DNA of 64,000 nucleotides from Streptomyces sp. F001 (GCF_004187715.1 NZ_QZWF01000001.1:1-64000); one strand, 5' to 3'. Numbered from the stretch's first letter, positions 34,481 through 42,207 are shown. Translations and numbers: made by a program. The notes: generated by a model from the letters alone, not told the origin.

Positions 34481-34855
34481 CAGGTAGGCGGCGCCTTCGG
34501 CGACTGCCCGGACCCCTGTGATCAGTTCCTCGGGCTCGCCCGACTTGATCAGGAAGCCGGCTGCGCCACCGCCGAGTGCCTGGAGGATGTAGTCGTCCTC
34601 ACCGAACGTCGTCAGGATGATGACGTTCGTGGTCGGCGCCGTTCTCCGGATTTCGGCCGCTGCCTCAATGCCGTTGATCCCTGGCATGCGGATGTCGAGT
34701 ATGGCCACGGCAGGGCGGTGGCGCCGAACGAGTTCCACAGCGTCGTGCCCCTCGACGGCTTCGGCGACGACGTCGATCTCCGGATCGGTGGACAGAACGG
34801 CCCGCACTCCCGCGCGGACCATCGCTTCGTCGTCGGCGACCAGCACCCGGATCAT
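34172..34855 (-). CDS. NarL/LuxR-type response regulator
   Basis: A 227-residue two-component regulator. The receiver domain has DDEAMVRAG, the phosphoacceptor Asp in AVAILDIRMPGINGIEA, the Thr in VIILTTFGEDDY and Lys in GFLIKSGEP. The LuxR HTH SLTAREREVLAFLGSGLSNGQIARRL starts near residue 155. It lies 7 bases downstream of the histidine kinase gene and is its partner. Its last 309 bases overlap the 3' end of the convergent PAP2 gene. Confidence 0.94.
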   Translation of the reverse strand: MIRVLVADDEAMVRAGVRAVLSTDPEIDVVAEAVEGHDAVELVRRHRPAVAILDIRMPGINGIEAAAEIRRTAPTTNVIILTTFGEDDYILQALGGGAAGFLIKSGEPEELITGVRAVAEGAAYLSPKVAARVVAHLAATGAGTLAGRRAAARDRVHSLTAREREVLAFLGSGLSNGQIARRLHVVEGTVKAHVSSILARLGVDNRAAAAVVAHEAGIVAPSAPPPP

Positions 34856-34862
34856 CGGACGC

Positions 34863-36314
34863 TCACGGGGTGAGGGCGTCCAGGGACACCAGTGTGTCGT
34901 CCCGGAAGCAGAGCCGGTAGGCGTCTCCGGAACGATCGTCGAAGCGGTCGGCCGTCATGGCGTAGTACTCGCACGTCGTGCCGTGTCCTCTCGGTTCCGG
35001 GGCCAGGGGGCGGTGGGTCGTCTGACGGTTGGGCAGGAGAGGCTCCACCTCGGAGCGATCCTGCCCCACGCGCAGGCGGGCGTAGTCGCCCGGTTCCAGG
35101 ACCGACTGCGATGCCGACAGCATTTCCCACCCGGTGAGTGCTCCGCTCAGGACGGCGGCTGTCAGCAGGGGCAGCATGACGGTGGCAACCAGGGCCCGGC
35201 GGACGCGGCGTCGGGCCTGACGATGTTCTGGCAGCAGTTCGCTGCTTGGGGATGAGGCCACGGCGGTGGTGGGCGGGGGGAGCTGTGGCGGGGGAGTGCG
35301 CGGAATGCGTGCGACGACCGCGAAGCCCCCGTCGCGCGGACCGTACTCGAAGGAGCCGCCGGCCAACCGCACACGTTCGTCGAGGCCGATGAGGCCACGC
35401 CCCCCGCCCGGCGGTCGGACAGCGGGCGTGAGTGACGGCGGGCCGTTCTCCACTGCCACCGTTGTCTCTGTGGGCGTGTGCGTCACGTGGATGGTCGCCT
35501 TCGCGCCGGGCGCATGCTTGGCGATGTTGGTCAGTGCCTCCTGTACGACGCGGTGAGCAGCTCGTTCGACCACTGTGGGGAGGCCGTCCGCCTCGCCGTC
35601 GACGTGCAGTTCGACCACGAGCCCGGCCGCGGACGCCTCGGCGGCCAGATGCGCAAGGCTGGACGCGGACGGCCGTGTCGGCGCGTCTTCGGTCTCCTCA
35701 CGCAGGACACCGATCACTTCTCCGAGACGCTCCACCGCAGCCGCCGCTCTGGCTCTGATGTCCCCTGCGGCCCGTCGATGGTGTTCTTCGAGCCCGGGCG
35801 CGAGTTTCAGAGCGCCGGCCGACAGCGCCATGAGGCTGAGGTCATGGCCGAGTACGTCGTGCATGTCCTGAGCGATGCGGGCCCGCTCGCGCAGCCGGGC
35901 CTGGTCGGCGATCAGTCGCTGTTCACGTTGCAGTCGCTCGGCCCGCTCCCAGCCGGCCCGGACGAGTTCCTGGTACTGCCGCCAGAAGCGGCCTGCGAAC
36001 CAGGGGAGCATCGTGGCGATCACCACGACCGCCACGAACCGGCTTCCCAGTGGCAGCCAGCCAGGTACGACGGACAGCGCCACCACACCGAGCGAGACAA
36101 GCGCGACCAGAGCGAGCGCCGTCGATCGGGTCCGTCCGGGCCGCCGTCCCGCCAGGAACGCGGCGGCCGCAGCGGGGACAGCCCACCACAGGCTCACCAT
36201 GCTCAGACCGGCGGACATCACTGCGGCCGCTGTCAGAAGGTTCCCCGGATCCGGAGTTCGCCGGAAAACAGCCGTTCCGGCCTCCGCCCCATCCTTGATC
36301 AGCGTTCTGTCCAC
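34863..36314 (-). CDS. NarL-type sensor histidine kinase with C-terminal membrane-anchored extra domain
   Basis: A 483-residue kinase. The N-terminal membrane helices are followed by the HisKA_3 phosphoacceptor RARIAQDMHDVLGHDLSLMA, the HATPase N-box VVQEALTNIAKHAPG and the G-box GGGRGLIGLDERVRLAGG. Unlike most relatives it continues for about 140 residues: a Pro/Ser linker, one membrane helix (ALVATVMLPLLTAAVLSG) and a domain outside the cell with two Cys (TTCEYYAM and YRLCFRDD). The start is uncertain: GTG 36314 was chosen, with TTG 36365 in frame upstream. It forms an operon with the response regulator. Confidence 0.88.
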   Translation of the reverse strand: MDRTLIKDGAEAGTAVFRRTPDPGNLLTAAAVMSAGLSMVSLWWAVPAAAAAFLAGRRPGRTRSTALALVALVSLGVVALSVVPGWLPLGSRFVAVVVIATMLPWFAGRFWRQYQELVRAGWERAERLQREQRLIADQARLRERARIAQDMHDVLGHDLSLMALSAGALKLAPGLEEHHRRAAGDIRARAAAAVERLGEVIGVLREETEDAPTRPSASSLAHLAAEASAAGLVVELHVDGEADGLPTVVERAAHRVVQEALTNIAKHAPGAKATIHVTHTPTETTVAVENGPPSLTPAVRPPGGGRGLIGLDERVRLAGGSFEYGPRDGGFAVVARIPRTPPPQLPPPTTAVASSPSSELLPEHRQARRRVRRALVATVMLPLLTAAVLSGALTGWEMLSASQSVLEPGDYARLRVGQDRSEVEPLLPNRQTTHRPLAPEPRGHGTTCEYYAMTADRFDDRSGDAYRLCFRDDTLVSLDALTP

Positions 36315-36447
36315 GGAGGCGACGGTACGGACATCGGAGGCCGCTCGACACTGCCGAAAGTCCAATCCTGCCTGCTGTTCTTACGCCTTGGCCCTGAGGA
36401 CGTTGCCCATGAGACGTGTCGCTCCATGGTCACGTAGCGTTCCGTGC

Positions 36448-37284
36448 ATGACAAAGCGGCGGGTGGTGCTCAGTGGGTCGGTGTTCGAGGAGCGGATCGG
36501 GTATGCCCGGGCTGTGGTCGACGGGGACTGGGTGCATGTGTCGGGGACGACCGGGTTCGACTACGCGAGCATGACCATCTCGGACGACGTGGTGGAGCAG
36601 GCCGAGCAGTGTCTGCGGAACATAGGTGCCGCGTTGGCGGAGGCGGGGTGCACGTTCGCCGATGTGGTGCGGGTGCGGTATCTGCTGCCCGAGCGGGAGG
36701 ACTTCGAGCCGTGCTGGCCGGTGCTGCGCCGGTGTTTCGGGGAGGTGCGGCCGGCGGCCACGATGATGGTGTGCGGGCTTGCGGATCCTCGTATGAAGAT
36801 CGAGGTCGAGGTGTACGCGCGGCGGGGGCCGGTCTCCGGGGTGCGGATCGAGGCCGTCGAGGGTGAGGCCATGCTCGAGGAGTGGCGGCATGTGCACAAC
36901 GTGATCGTGCCGCCGGCCGCGCTCTCTGTCGATGAGGTGCGGGAGCGCAGTGGGCGCTATCGGCTGGAGAACGCGTACGTCGGTGATGTGCTCGTGGGAT
37001 GTTCGACCGTGCGGCCGCCGGAGGGTGAGACGGGGGCGGTGACCGTGATCGCGCGGGTGCTGCCCGAGTGGCGGGGGCGGGGGATCGGGACGTTGCTCTA
37101 CGAGAACGGGCTGGCGCACGCGCGCGTGCTGGGTGCCGACGCGGTCGAGACGTGCGTACTGGCGGTCAATGAGGACGGGCTGCGGTTCGCGGGGGCGCGT
37201 GGGTTCGTCGAGGTGGAGCGGTATGTGCTGGACGGTGAGCGGGACGAGTGGGTCGATCTTCGACTGTCGGTCACCGGGGGTTAG
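36448..37284 (+). CDS. RidA (YjgF) domain fused to GNAT acetyltransferase
   Basis: A 278-residue two-domain protein. Residues 1-130 are a Rid domain (YARAVVDGDWVHVSGTTGFD, VRYLLPEREDFE, then VRPAATMMVCGLADPRMKIEVEV with the conserved Arg and Glu). Residues 140-278 are a GNAT domain with the acetyl-CoA loop VLPEWRGRGIGTLLYENGL. Rid proteins hydrolyse reactive enamine/imine intermediates, so the fusion may couple this to N-acetylation. TAGCGT lies 7 bases before the ATG with no ribosome-binding site, implying a leaderless mRNA. Confidence 0.88.
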   Translation: MTKRRVVLSGSVFEERIGYARAVVDGDWVHVSGTTGFDYASMTISDDVVEQAEQCLRNIGAALAEAGCTFADVVRVRYLLPEREDFEPCWPVLRRCFGEVRPAATMMVCGLADPRMKIEVEVYARRGPVSGVRIEAVEGEAMLEEWRHVHNVIVPPAALSVDEVRERSGRYRLENAYVGDVLVGCSTVRPPEGETGAVTVIARVLPEWRGRGIGTLLYENGLAHARVLGADAVETCVLAVNEDGLRFAGARGFVEVERYVLDGERDEWVDLRLSVTGG

Positions 37285-37380
37285 CGGTGGGTTGTCGTCC
37301 GGTTTCCGCCGCACAACGATTCTTGCAATCTTGCGGGAACCAGGTGTGGGCTGCATCACGTTCGAGTTGAATGATTGCAA

Positions 37381-38844
37381 GTGAGCGAAGCGACGTGCCG
37401 TACGTGCGGACGCAGCCTGCAGGGGGTCCAGGTGAGTGCTTCCCGGCGTAGTGGGACCACGGACGAACTGGGACCGGACGAGCCCGGGCCGGACGGCCCG
37501 GAGGGTTCGGGTGGTTCGGATCTGCTTGCCGCCCTGCTGGACGGCATGGATGCGGCGCTGTGCGCTTTCGACGCCGACGGGGTCGTGACGCACTGGAACC
37601 GTGAGGCCGAGCGGATTCTCGGGTGGTCGGCGGAGGAGGCCGTGGGGCGGCAGGGCTTCGCCGGGTGGGCGGTGCGCAGCGCCGACGCCGAGGAGGTCGA
37701 GGGGCGGCTGATGTCCGCCATGGACGCGCCCGGCCGTCAGGTGCACGAGTTCGCGCTGCTGACGAAGGACGGCGGGCGGGTGCTCGTACGGACGCAGTCC
37801 GCGGCCGTCCGGGGGCCGGACGGGAAGCCCGCGGGGGTGTACTGCGCGTTCAGTGAGGTCCACGCGCAGATCGACCTGGAGCGGTCCATCGCGCTGAGCG
37901 AGGCCCTGTTCGAGGACGCGAGCTGGGGTGTGGTCCTCGTCGACGCCGATCTGCGGCCGGCGGTGGTGAATGCGCATGCGGCACGTGCGCTGGGTACAGG
38001 GCGTACGTCCGTGCTGGGGCGGCCGCTCGGTGAGCTGCTCGCGCAGGGTGTGGAGGAGCTGGAGGGTGCCTTCACGCACGTCCTGGCGGAGGGTGCGCCG
38101 CCGGCGCCCGCCGAGATATGGGTGAGTGTGCGCACGCCGGAGGGCGACAAGCGGCGCTGCTGGCGCAGTGGGTTTCTGCGGCTGGCCTCGCCGCTCGCGG
38201 AGGAGCCGGTGCCGCTCGGGGTGGGCTGGCTGTTCCAGGACGTGACGGAGGCCAAGCAGGGCGAGCAGGAGGCGGCGCTGCTGCGGTTCCGCAGCAATCA
38301 GCTGCACCGGGCGGCCCGTGCGGCCGCCGAGTGCGAGGACCCGGCGGAGGCGGCGACCGTCCACCTGGACTTCGCGCTGGCCGGTTTCGCCGACCATGCG
38401 TTGATCGACCGGGTGGCGGGTGGTGAGCTGTCCGACACGGAGCCCGCGGGGCAGGTACGGCTGGTGCGGGTGGCCGCCACGCCGGCGGGTGCGCCGGGGC
38501 CGAGCCTGCCGGCCGGTGCGGCGGGGTTGCCGGTGCGGTATGCCGAGGGGCATCCGGCGTTGCAGTGTGTGGAGCGGATCGGCACGGTGCGGGCCAGTGT
38601 CGGCAGCGTGGCGGCCGAGCAGGCGCGCGCGTGGGCGGTGTCCCGGCAGTGGCCGGCCGATGCGGTGCACGCGTTGTGCGCGGTGTTGCGCAGCCGGGCG
38701 CGGACGCTGGGTGTCGTGACGTTCCTGCGGGGGAGCGGGCGGAGCGCGTTCGAGCGGTCGGACACGGCGTTCGCCGAGGATGTCGCCGTACGGATCGCGA
38801 CGGCGCTGGACCTGGCGGGGCTGCTGCCGCCGGACAAGGACTGA
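37381..38844 (+). CDS. PAS-domain sensory protein
   Basis: A 487-residue soluble protein. A short N-terminal TCRTCGRSL Cys pair is followed by a PAS domain (LLDGMDAALCAFDADGVVTHWNREAERIL, with GWSAEEAVG), a second PAS-like domain (about 180-300, GVVLVDADLRPAVVNAHA) and a GAF-like C-terminal domain (about 310-487) ending VAVRIATALDLAGLLPP. No kinase, cyclase or phosphatase domain is visible, so it is an orphan sensor or partner-switching component. The GTG at 37381 was chosen over the TTG at 37375; no ribosome-binding site is evident. Confidence 0.8.
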   Translation: MSEATCRTCGRSLQGVQVSASRRSGTTDELGPDEPGPDGPEGSGGSDLLAALLDGMDAALCAFDADGVVTHWNREAERILGWSAEEAVGRQGFAGWAVRSADAEEVEGRLMSAMDAPGRQVHEFALLTKDGGRVLVRTQSAAVRGPDGKPAGVYCAFSEVHAQIDLERSIALSEALFEDASWGVVLVDADLRPAVVNAHAARALGTGRTSVLGRPLGELLAQGVEELEGAFTHVLAEGAPPAPAEIWVSVRTPEGDKRRCWRSGFLRLASPLAEEPVPLGVGWLFQDVTEAKQGEQEAALLRFRSNQLHRAARAAAECEDPAEAATVHLDFALAGFADHALIDRVAGGELSDTEPAGQVRLVRVAATPAGAPGPSLPAGAAGLPVRYAEGHPALQCVERIGTVRASVGSVAAEQARAWAVSRQWPADAVHALCAVLRSRARTLGVVTFLRGSGRSAFERSDTAFAEDVAVRIATALDLAGLLPPDKD

Positions 38845-38872
38845 AGCGCTCCGCCGGAAGTCCGGTATGTCA

Positions 38873-38985
38873 CCTGCGGGTGCGTCGTGGCTGGTCGCTC
38901 CCCCACTCTCGGCTCCGCTCGAGCGGGGGGACCCCCATCGCGGCGGAGCCGCATGTCGATACAGCCTCGCGCCCCTTCGGGGCGC
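38873..38985. repeat. Dispersed intergenic repeat, minus-oriented copy with nested hairpin element
   Basis: GGGTGCGTCGTGGCTGGTCGC, then an inserted hairpin element (38899-38938), then CGGCGGAGCCGCATGTCGAT and ACAGCCTCGCGCCCC. The flanks match the copies at 51917 and 63832 read in the same direction, so the hairpin has been inserted into, or exchanged for, a few bases of the repeat. The final GCGCCCC-TTC-GGGGCGC (38969-38985) is a terminator between the convergent PAS and SIS genes. Confidence 0.85.
38899..38938. repeat. Second dispersed hairpin element (CTCGAGCGGGGGGACCCCCAT type)
   Basis: CTCCCCCACTCTCGGCTCCG followed by CTCGAGCGGGGGGACCCCCAT. It is related, in inverted orientation, to 61745-61783. 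Both have complementary CCCCC/GGGGG ends around a GCTCGAGC core. I recall this as a frequent Streptomyces intergenic element, not checked. Confidence 0.75.
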
Positions 38986-38986
38986 T

Positions 38987-39742
38987 TCAGTGCCGGTAGA
39001 AGATCCGGTCCCCGTACTCCTCCAGTACGCGGGCGTTCCAGTCGTGGCCGCCGTCGACGTTGCCGGAGCGCAGCAGCGGGGGGTCGATGCCGCGGTCGGC
39101 GAGGGTGCCGGCTGCCGTGGCCATGACGGCCTGGAGGAGGGCCGTGGTCACGACGGTCGAGGCGGGCGCGAAGGGGGCGGGGACGGTGTCGAGGGTGAGC
39201 TCGGCGTCGCCGACCGCGATCTTCGAGTCCAGCACGATGTTGCAGTGGTCCTTCAGGTAGGTGCCGGACGCGTGGCGGGACGTCGTCCGGGCGGCGTAGG
39301 CCACGGAGGTCACGCCGATGACCTTCGCGCCGAGGGTGCGGGCGTGCATCGCCATCTCCACGGGGAGGGCGTTGCGGCCGGACAGGGAGATGATCACCAG
39401 GGCGTCGCCGGCGCGGAGCGGGGAGGAGTCGAGGACGGCGGTGGCGAGGCCGTCGACGCGCTCGAGGGCGGAGCCGAGGGTGGCGGGCATGACGTCGACG
39501 CCGACGACTCCGGGTACGGCCAGCAGGTTCATCAGGGCGAGTCCGCCGGCCCGGTAGACGATGTCCTGGGCGGCGAGGGAGGAGTGTCCGGCGCCGAAGG
39601 CGAAGAGGCGGCCGCCGGTGGCGACGGTGTCGGCGAGGAGCGTGCCGGCGGCCGTGATCGGCTCGGCCTCCTCGTCGCGGATGCGGTGCAGCAGGCCGAT
39701 CGCGGCGTCGAGGTACTGGTCGGCCAGCTTGCTGTCGCTCAT
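38987..39742 (-). CDS. SIS-domain phosphosugar-binding protein (UPF0309 type)
   Basis: A 251-residue SIS protein. It has the sugar-isomerase fold with GRLFAFGAGHSSLAAQDIVYRAGG and the phosphate-binding Ser loop ALVIISLSGRNALPVEMA, then AKVIGVTSVAYAAR. Relatives bind or isomerise amino-sugar phosphates. AGGAG lies 6 bases before the ATG at 39742. A DasR-type palindrome 51-65 bases upstream suggests control by N-acetylglucosamine metabolism, which fits the predicted ligand class. Confidence 0.88.
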   Translation of the reverse strand: MSDSKLADQYLDAAIGLLHRIRDEEAEPITAAGTLLADTVATGGRLFAFGAGHSSLAAQDIVYRAGGLALMNLLAVPGVVGVDVMPATLGSALERVDGLATAVLDSSPLRAGDALVIISLSGRNALPVEMAMHARTLGAKVIGVTSVAYAARTTSRHASGTYLKDHCNIVLDSKIAVGDAELTLDTVPAPFAPASTVVTTALLQAVMATAAGTLADRGIDPPLLRSGNVDGGHDWNARVLEEYGDRIFYRH

Positions 39743-39792
39743 GCGAGCTCCTTCGCTGCGCTGCTGTGCGTGCCGGTGTCGCGGATCACGGT

Positions 39793-39807
39793 GCGGTCTG
39801 GACCAGT
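39793..39807. promoter_or_regulatory. dre-like DasR operator upstream of the SIS gene
   Basis: On the minus strand ACTGGTCCAGACCGC. It matches the DasR consensus ACTGGTCTAGACCACT closely, keeping both TGGTC/GACC halves and differing at the central T and near the right end. Position: 51-65 bases before the SIS start, in the divergent region shared with dmdR1. Confidence 0.6.
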
Positions 39808-39977
39808 GGGATGTCAATACGGGGGTGACGGCGGCGTCGACGGTGTGCTCACGGCCGCCGCATACCAGCATGTAACCGTCTGGTTTGAACGGCGCGGCAC
39901 GGTTGTCGGTGGTATCCGGCAGAATTGAAGCCAGGGCCAGCGCACGCGCCGGAGAGCCGTCGAGCCTTCGGCAGATC

Positions 39978-40679
39978 TCATCGAGGGGCACGTATGTCCG
40001 GACTGATCGACACCACGGAGATGTATCTCCGCACCATCCTCGAGCTCGAGGAGGAAGGCGTGGTCCCTATGCGCGCCCGGATCGCCGAGCGGCTCGACCA
40101 GAGCGGGCCGACGGTGAGCCAGACGGTGGCGCGGATGGAGCGCGACGGTCTGGTGTCCGTGGCCAGCGACCGGCACCTGGAGCTCACCGACGAGGGCCGT
40201 CGGCTGGCCACCCGCGTGATGCGTAAGCACCGGCTCGCCGAGTGTCTGCTCGTCGACGTGATCGGCCTGGAGTGGGAGCAGGTGCACGCGGAGGCCTGTC
40301 GCTGGGAGCATGTGATGAGCGAGGCCGTGGAGCGGCGGGTGCTCGAGCTGCTGCGCCACCCCACCGAGTCGCCGTACGGCAACCCGATCCCGGGCCTGGA
40401 GGAGCTGGGCGAGAAGGACGGCGCCGACCCGTTCCTGGACGAGGGGATGGTGTCGCTGGCCGACCTCGACCCGGGCGTGGAGGGCAAGACCGTGGTCGTC
40501 CGCCGGATCGGCGAGCCGATCCAGACGGACGCGCAGCTGATGTACACGCTGCGCCGGGCGGGTGTGCAGCCCGGTTCGGTGGTGAGCGTGACGGAGTCGG
40601 CCGGCGGTGTGCTGGTGGGCAGCGGCGGTGAGGCTGCCGAGCTGGAGTCGGACGTCGCCTCCCACGTCTTCGTCGCCAA
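39978..40679 (-). CDS. adm: Antisense reading frame to dmdR1 (adm-like)
   Basis: A 233-codon open frame on the opposite strand, covering all but the last seven bases of dmdR1 and encoding a Ser/Arg/Thr-rich product (MATKTWEATSDSSSAAS...). In S. coelicolor an antiparallel gene adm at this place was reported to be translated and to affect antibiotic production together with dmdR1. In GC-rich DNA such antisense frames also arise passively, and its composition looks like a shadow of codon bias. I list it because of that precedent only. Confidence 0.35.
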   Translation of the reverse strand: MATKTWEATSDSSSAASPPLPTSTPPADSVTLTTEPGCTPARRSVYISCASVWIGSPIRRTTTVLPSTPGSRSASDTIPSSRNGSAPSFSPSSSRPGIGLPYGDSVGWRSSSSTRRSTASLITCSQRQASACTCSHSRPITSTSRHSASRCLRITRVASRRPSSVSSRCRSLATDTRPSRSIRATVWLTVGPLWSSRSAIRARIGTTPSSSSSRMVRRYISVVSISPDIRAPR

Positions 40680-40686
40680 GCGCTGA
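39994..40686 (+). CDS. dmdR1: DtxR/IdeR-family iron-dependent repressor
   Basis: A 230-residue iron regulator. The winged HTH is MYLRTILELEEEGVVPMRARIAERLDQSGPTVS-type (first 60 residues), dimerisation and metal ligands are in AEACRWEHVMSEAVERR (Cys and Glu-x-His-like metal site), and the SH3-like third domain spans about 150-230 (VVRRIGEPIQTDAQLMYTLRRAG). With Fe(II) it represses siderophore and iron uptake genes. GAGGGG lies 7 bases before the ATG. Gene context (SIS gene upstream) fits S. coelicolor dmdR1 as I recall it. Confidence 0.93.
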   Translation: MSGLIDTTEMYLRTILELEEEGVVPMRARIAERLDQSGPTVSQTVARMERDGLVSVASDRHLELTDEGRRLATRVMRKHRLAECLLVDVIGLEWEQVHAEACRWEHVMSEAVERRVLELLRHPTESPYGNPIPGLEELGEKDGADPFLDEGMVSLADLDPGVEGKTVVVRRIGEPIQTDAQLMYTLRRAGVQPGSVVSVTESAGGVLVGSGGEAAELESDVASHVFVAKR

Positions 40687-40698
40687 GCGGCAACCGTT

Positions 40699-40725
40699 CA
40701 ACTCCGGGGAATTCACCGGGAGTTG
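40699..40725. terminator. Hairpin after dmdR1
   Basis: CAACTCC (40699-40705) and GGAGTTG (40719-40725) enclose GGGGAATTCACCG; inner CGG/CCG can extend the stem. It starts 13 bases after the dmdR1 stop. Confidence 0.6.
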
Positions 40726-40876
40726 GGGGTCCTGGCGCCGTCGATCTCGTCGAATCCGGGTCTCCCTGTGCCGAATTGCAGCGCACGGGCGTTCCGCGTG
40801 CGAGGCTGTCGCGTGAGGCATATGACGGGGCGTATGGCCGGAGGGGGCGGGTGGATGGGCCGGAGTCGCGTGGAGA

Positions 40877-40902
40877 GCCCCGGCGCCGTGCGGCGCCGGG
40901 GC
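40877..40902. terminator. Perfect GC hairpin
   Basis: GCCCCGGCGCC - GTGC - GGCGCCGGGGC, an 11-bp perfect stem with a 4-base loop in the middle of the gene-free region. It has a terminator form but is 190 bases from the nearest stop codon. Confidence 0.7.
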
Positions 40903-41236
40903 CTGTCCTCCCCTGTGCTGACCCGGAGCCCCGAGCTCTCAGGGTCATTCCTCACGGACCGGTTTCCCCGAGCGGTCCGCCCCCCGCAGAACATCTCCCC
41001 TCGACGGCGGGGATCATTCCTTGAGCGGTGTCACTCGAAGGAGGGGTGTTGCTCGCAGAAAGCCCATTCTCGAAAAGCTATTCGATAGTCTTCGGGTGCG
41101 GGCGAGGCTCATGGGGGATGGGCGGCGCGAGTCGCGAGTAGTGCGGTAGTACAGGCAGTACCGGTATGACAGGCAGGCACGGGCGGTACCTACGACGGCA
41201 GGCAGGCCGAGCGAAGCTTGGGGGGTGCCAGCATCA

Positions 41237-42157
41237 ATGGCGCGACGCATCGACGTGACCGGGGCGGGCGGCGTACGACTCGCGGCCTGGGAGTTCGGCG
41301 ACCCGCCCAAAGCGGACCCGGACCGGGCCAGGGCGGACCTCGATCCGGCCGGGGCCGATCCCGATCCGGCTCCGTCCGACGGCGATCCCTCACCAGGAGT
41401 GCTGTTACTCCACGGATTGATGGCCCGCGCCTCGCACTGGGCCTCCACCGCCCGCTGGCTGTCCGAACGTCACCGCGCCGTCGCACTCGACCAGCGCGGC
41501 CACGGCCAGAGCGACAAGTCCCCGCAGGTCTCCTTCACCCGTGAGGCGTACGTGGACGACGCCGAGGCCGCGCTCGAACAGCTCGGTCTCACCCCGGCCG
41601 TCCTCATCGGCCACGCCATGGGCGCCCTGACCGCCTGGCAGCTGGCCGCCAAACGCCCCGACCTGGTGCGCGGGCTGATCATCTGCGACATGCGGGCCTC
41701 CGCGCTGGGGGCGGCCTCGCAGCGTGAGTGGGCCGCCTGGTTCAAGGCCTGGCCCGTGCCCTTCGCCACCCTCGCCGACGTCCGCAAGTGGTTCGGCGAG
41801 GACGACCCCTGGGTGGAGCGGCCGAACCCGGCCCGCGGCGAGTTCTACGCCGAGGTGATGCACGAGTCGCCCGACGGCTGGCGGCCCGTCTTCGAACCCG
41901 ACCAGATGCTGAAGTCCCGCGAGACCTGGGTCTACGACGCGCACTGGGAGGAGCTTGCCCAGGTCCAGTGCCCCGCCCTGGTCGTCCGCGGCCTCGACGG
42001 CGAGCTCGGCCGGGCCGAGGCGCAGGAAATGGTCCGTGTCCTGCCCCGCGGCGAGTACGCGGAGGTGGCCGACGCCGGCCACCTCGTGCACTACGACCAG
42101 CCGGACGCATGGCGCGCAGCGATCGAACCGTTCCTGGACGACGTACTCGGCACCTGA
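41237..42157 (+). CDS. Alpha/beta-hydrolase fold protein with Ser nucleophile replaced by Ala
   Basis: A 306-residue protein. The oxyanion strand LLLHGLMARASHW, the acidic residue region VVRGLDGELG and the His region ADAGHLVHYDQPD are normal for the fold. The nucleophile elbow reads VLIGHAMGAL, so the expected G-H-S-M-G Ser is Ala127 (GCC at 41615-41617). It therefore cannot act as a standard Ser hydrolase and may bind a ligand or use another chemistry. An Asp/Pro-rich insert (DPDRARADLDPAGADPDP) lies at 27-45. The ATG at 41237 was chosen over the GTG at 41225, which abuts the G-rich ribosome-binding site. Confidence 0.85.
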   Translation: MARRIDVTGAGGVRLAAWEFGDPPKADPDRARADLDPAGADPDPAPSDGDPSPGVLLLHGLMARASHWASTARWLSERHRAVALDQRGHGQSDKSPQVSFTREAYVDDAEAALEQLGLTPAVLIGHAMGALTAWQLAAKRPDLVRGLIICDMRASALGAASQREWAAWFKAWPVPFATLADVRKWFGEDDPWVERPNPARGEFYAEVMHESPDGWRPVFEPDQMLKSRETWVYDAHWEELAQVQCPALVVRGLDGELGRAEAQEMVRVLPRGEYAEVADAGHLVHYDQPDAWRAAIEPFLDDVLGT

Positions 42158-42175
42158 CACGCACGGTGCTCGCCA

Positions 42176-42201
42176 GGGGGTGCCCGGCGTCGGACACCCC
42201 C
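42176..42201. terminator. Hairpin between convergent hydrolase and ABC permease genes
   Basis: GGGGGTG and CACCCCC enclose a CCG-GCGT-CGG inner stem; it occupies most of the 50-base gap and can serve both directions. Confidence 0.8.
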
Positions 42202-42207
42202 GGTCCG

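Larger units (their letters stand above)
40687..41236. other. 550-base gene-free region after dmdR1
   Basis: No credible gene on either strand. It holds a hairpin CAACTCC / GGAGTTG (40699-40725) just after dmdR1 and a strong terminator-like hairpin at 40877-40902. A more A/T-rich patch (CTCGAAAAGCTATTCGATAG, about 41066-41085) may be promoter, and a run of GGTA/AGGCAG repeats (41140-41210) precedes the hydrolase gene. Confidence 0.6.

Noticed and set aside
39743..39993. Iron box for DmdR1 autoregulation
   Set aside because: No TTAGGTTAGGCTCACCTAA-like palindrome was found in the gap.
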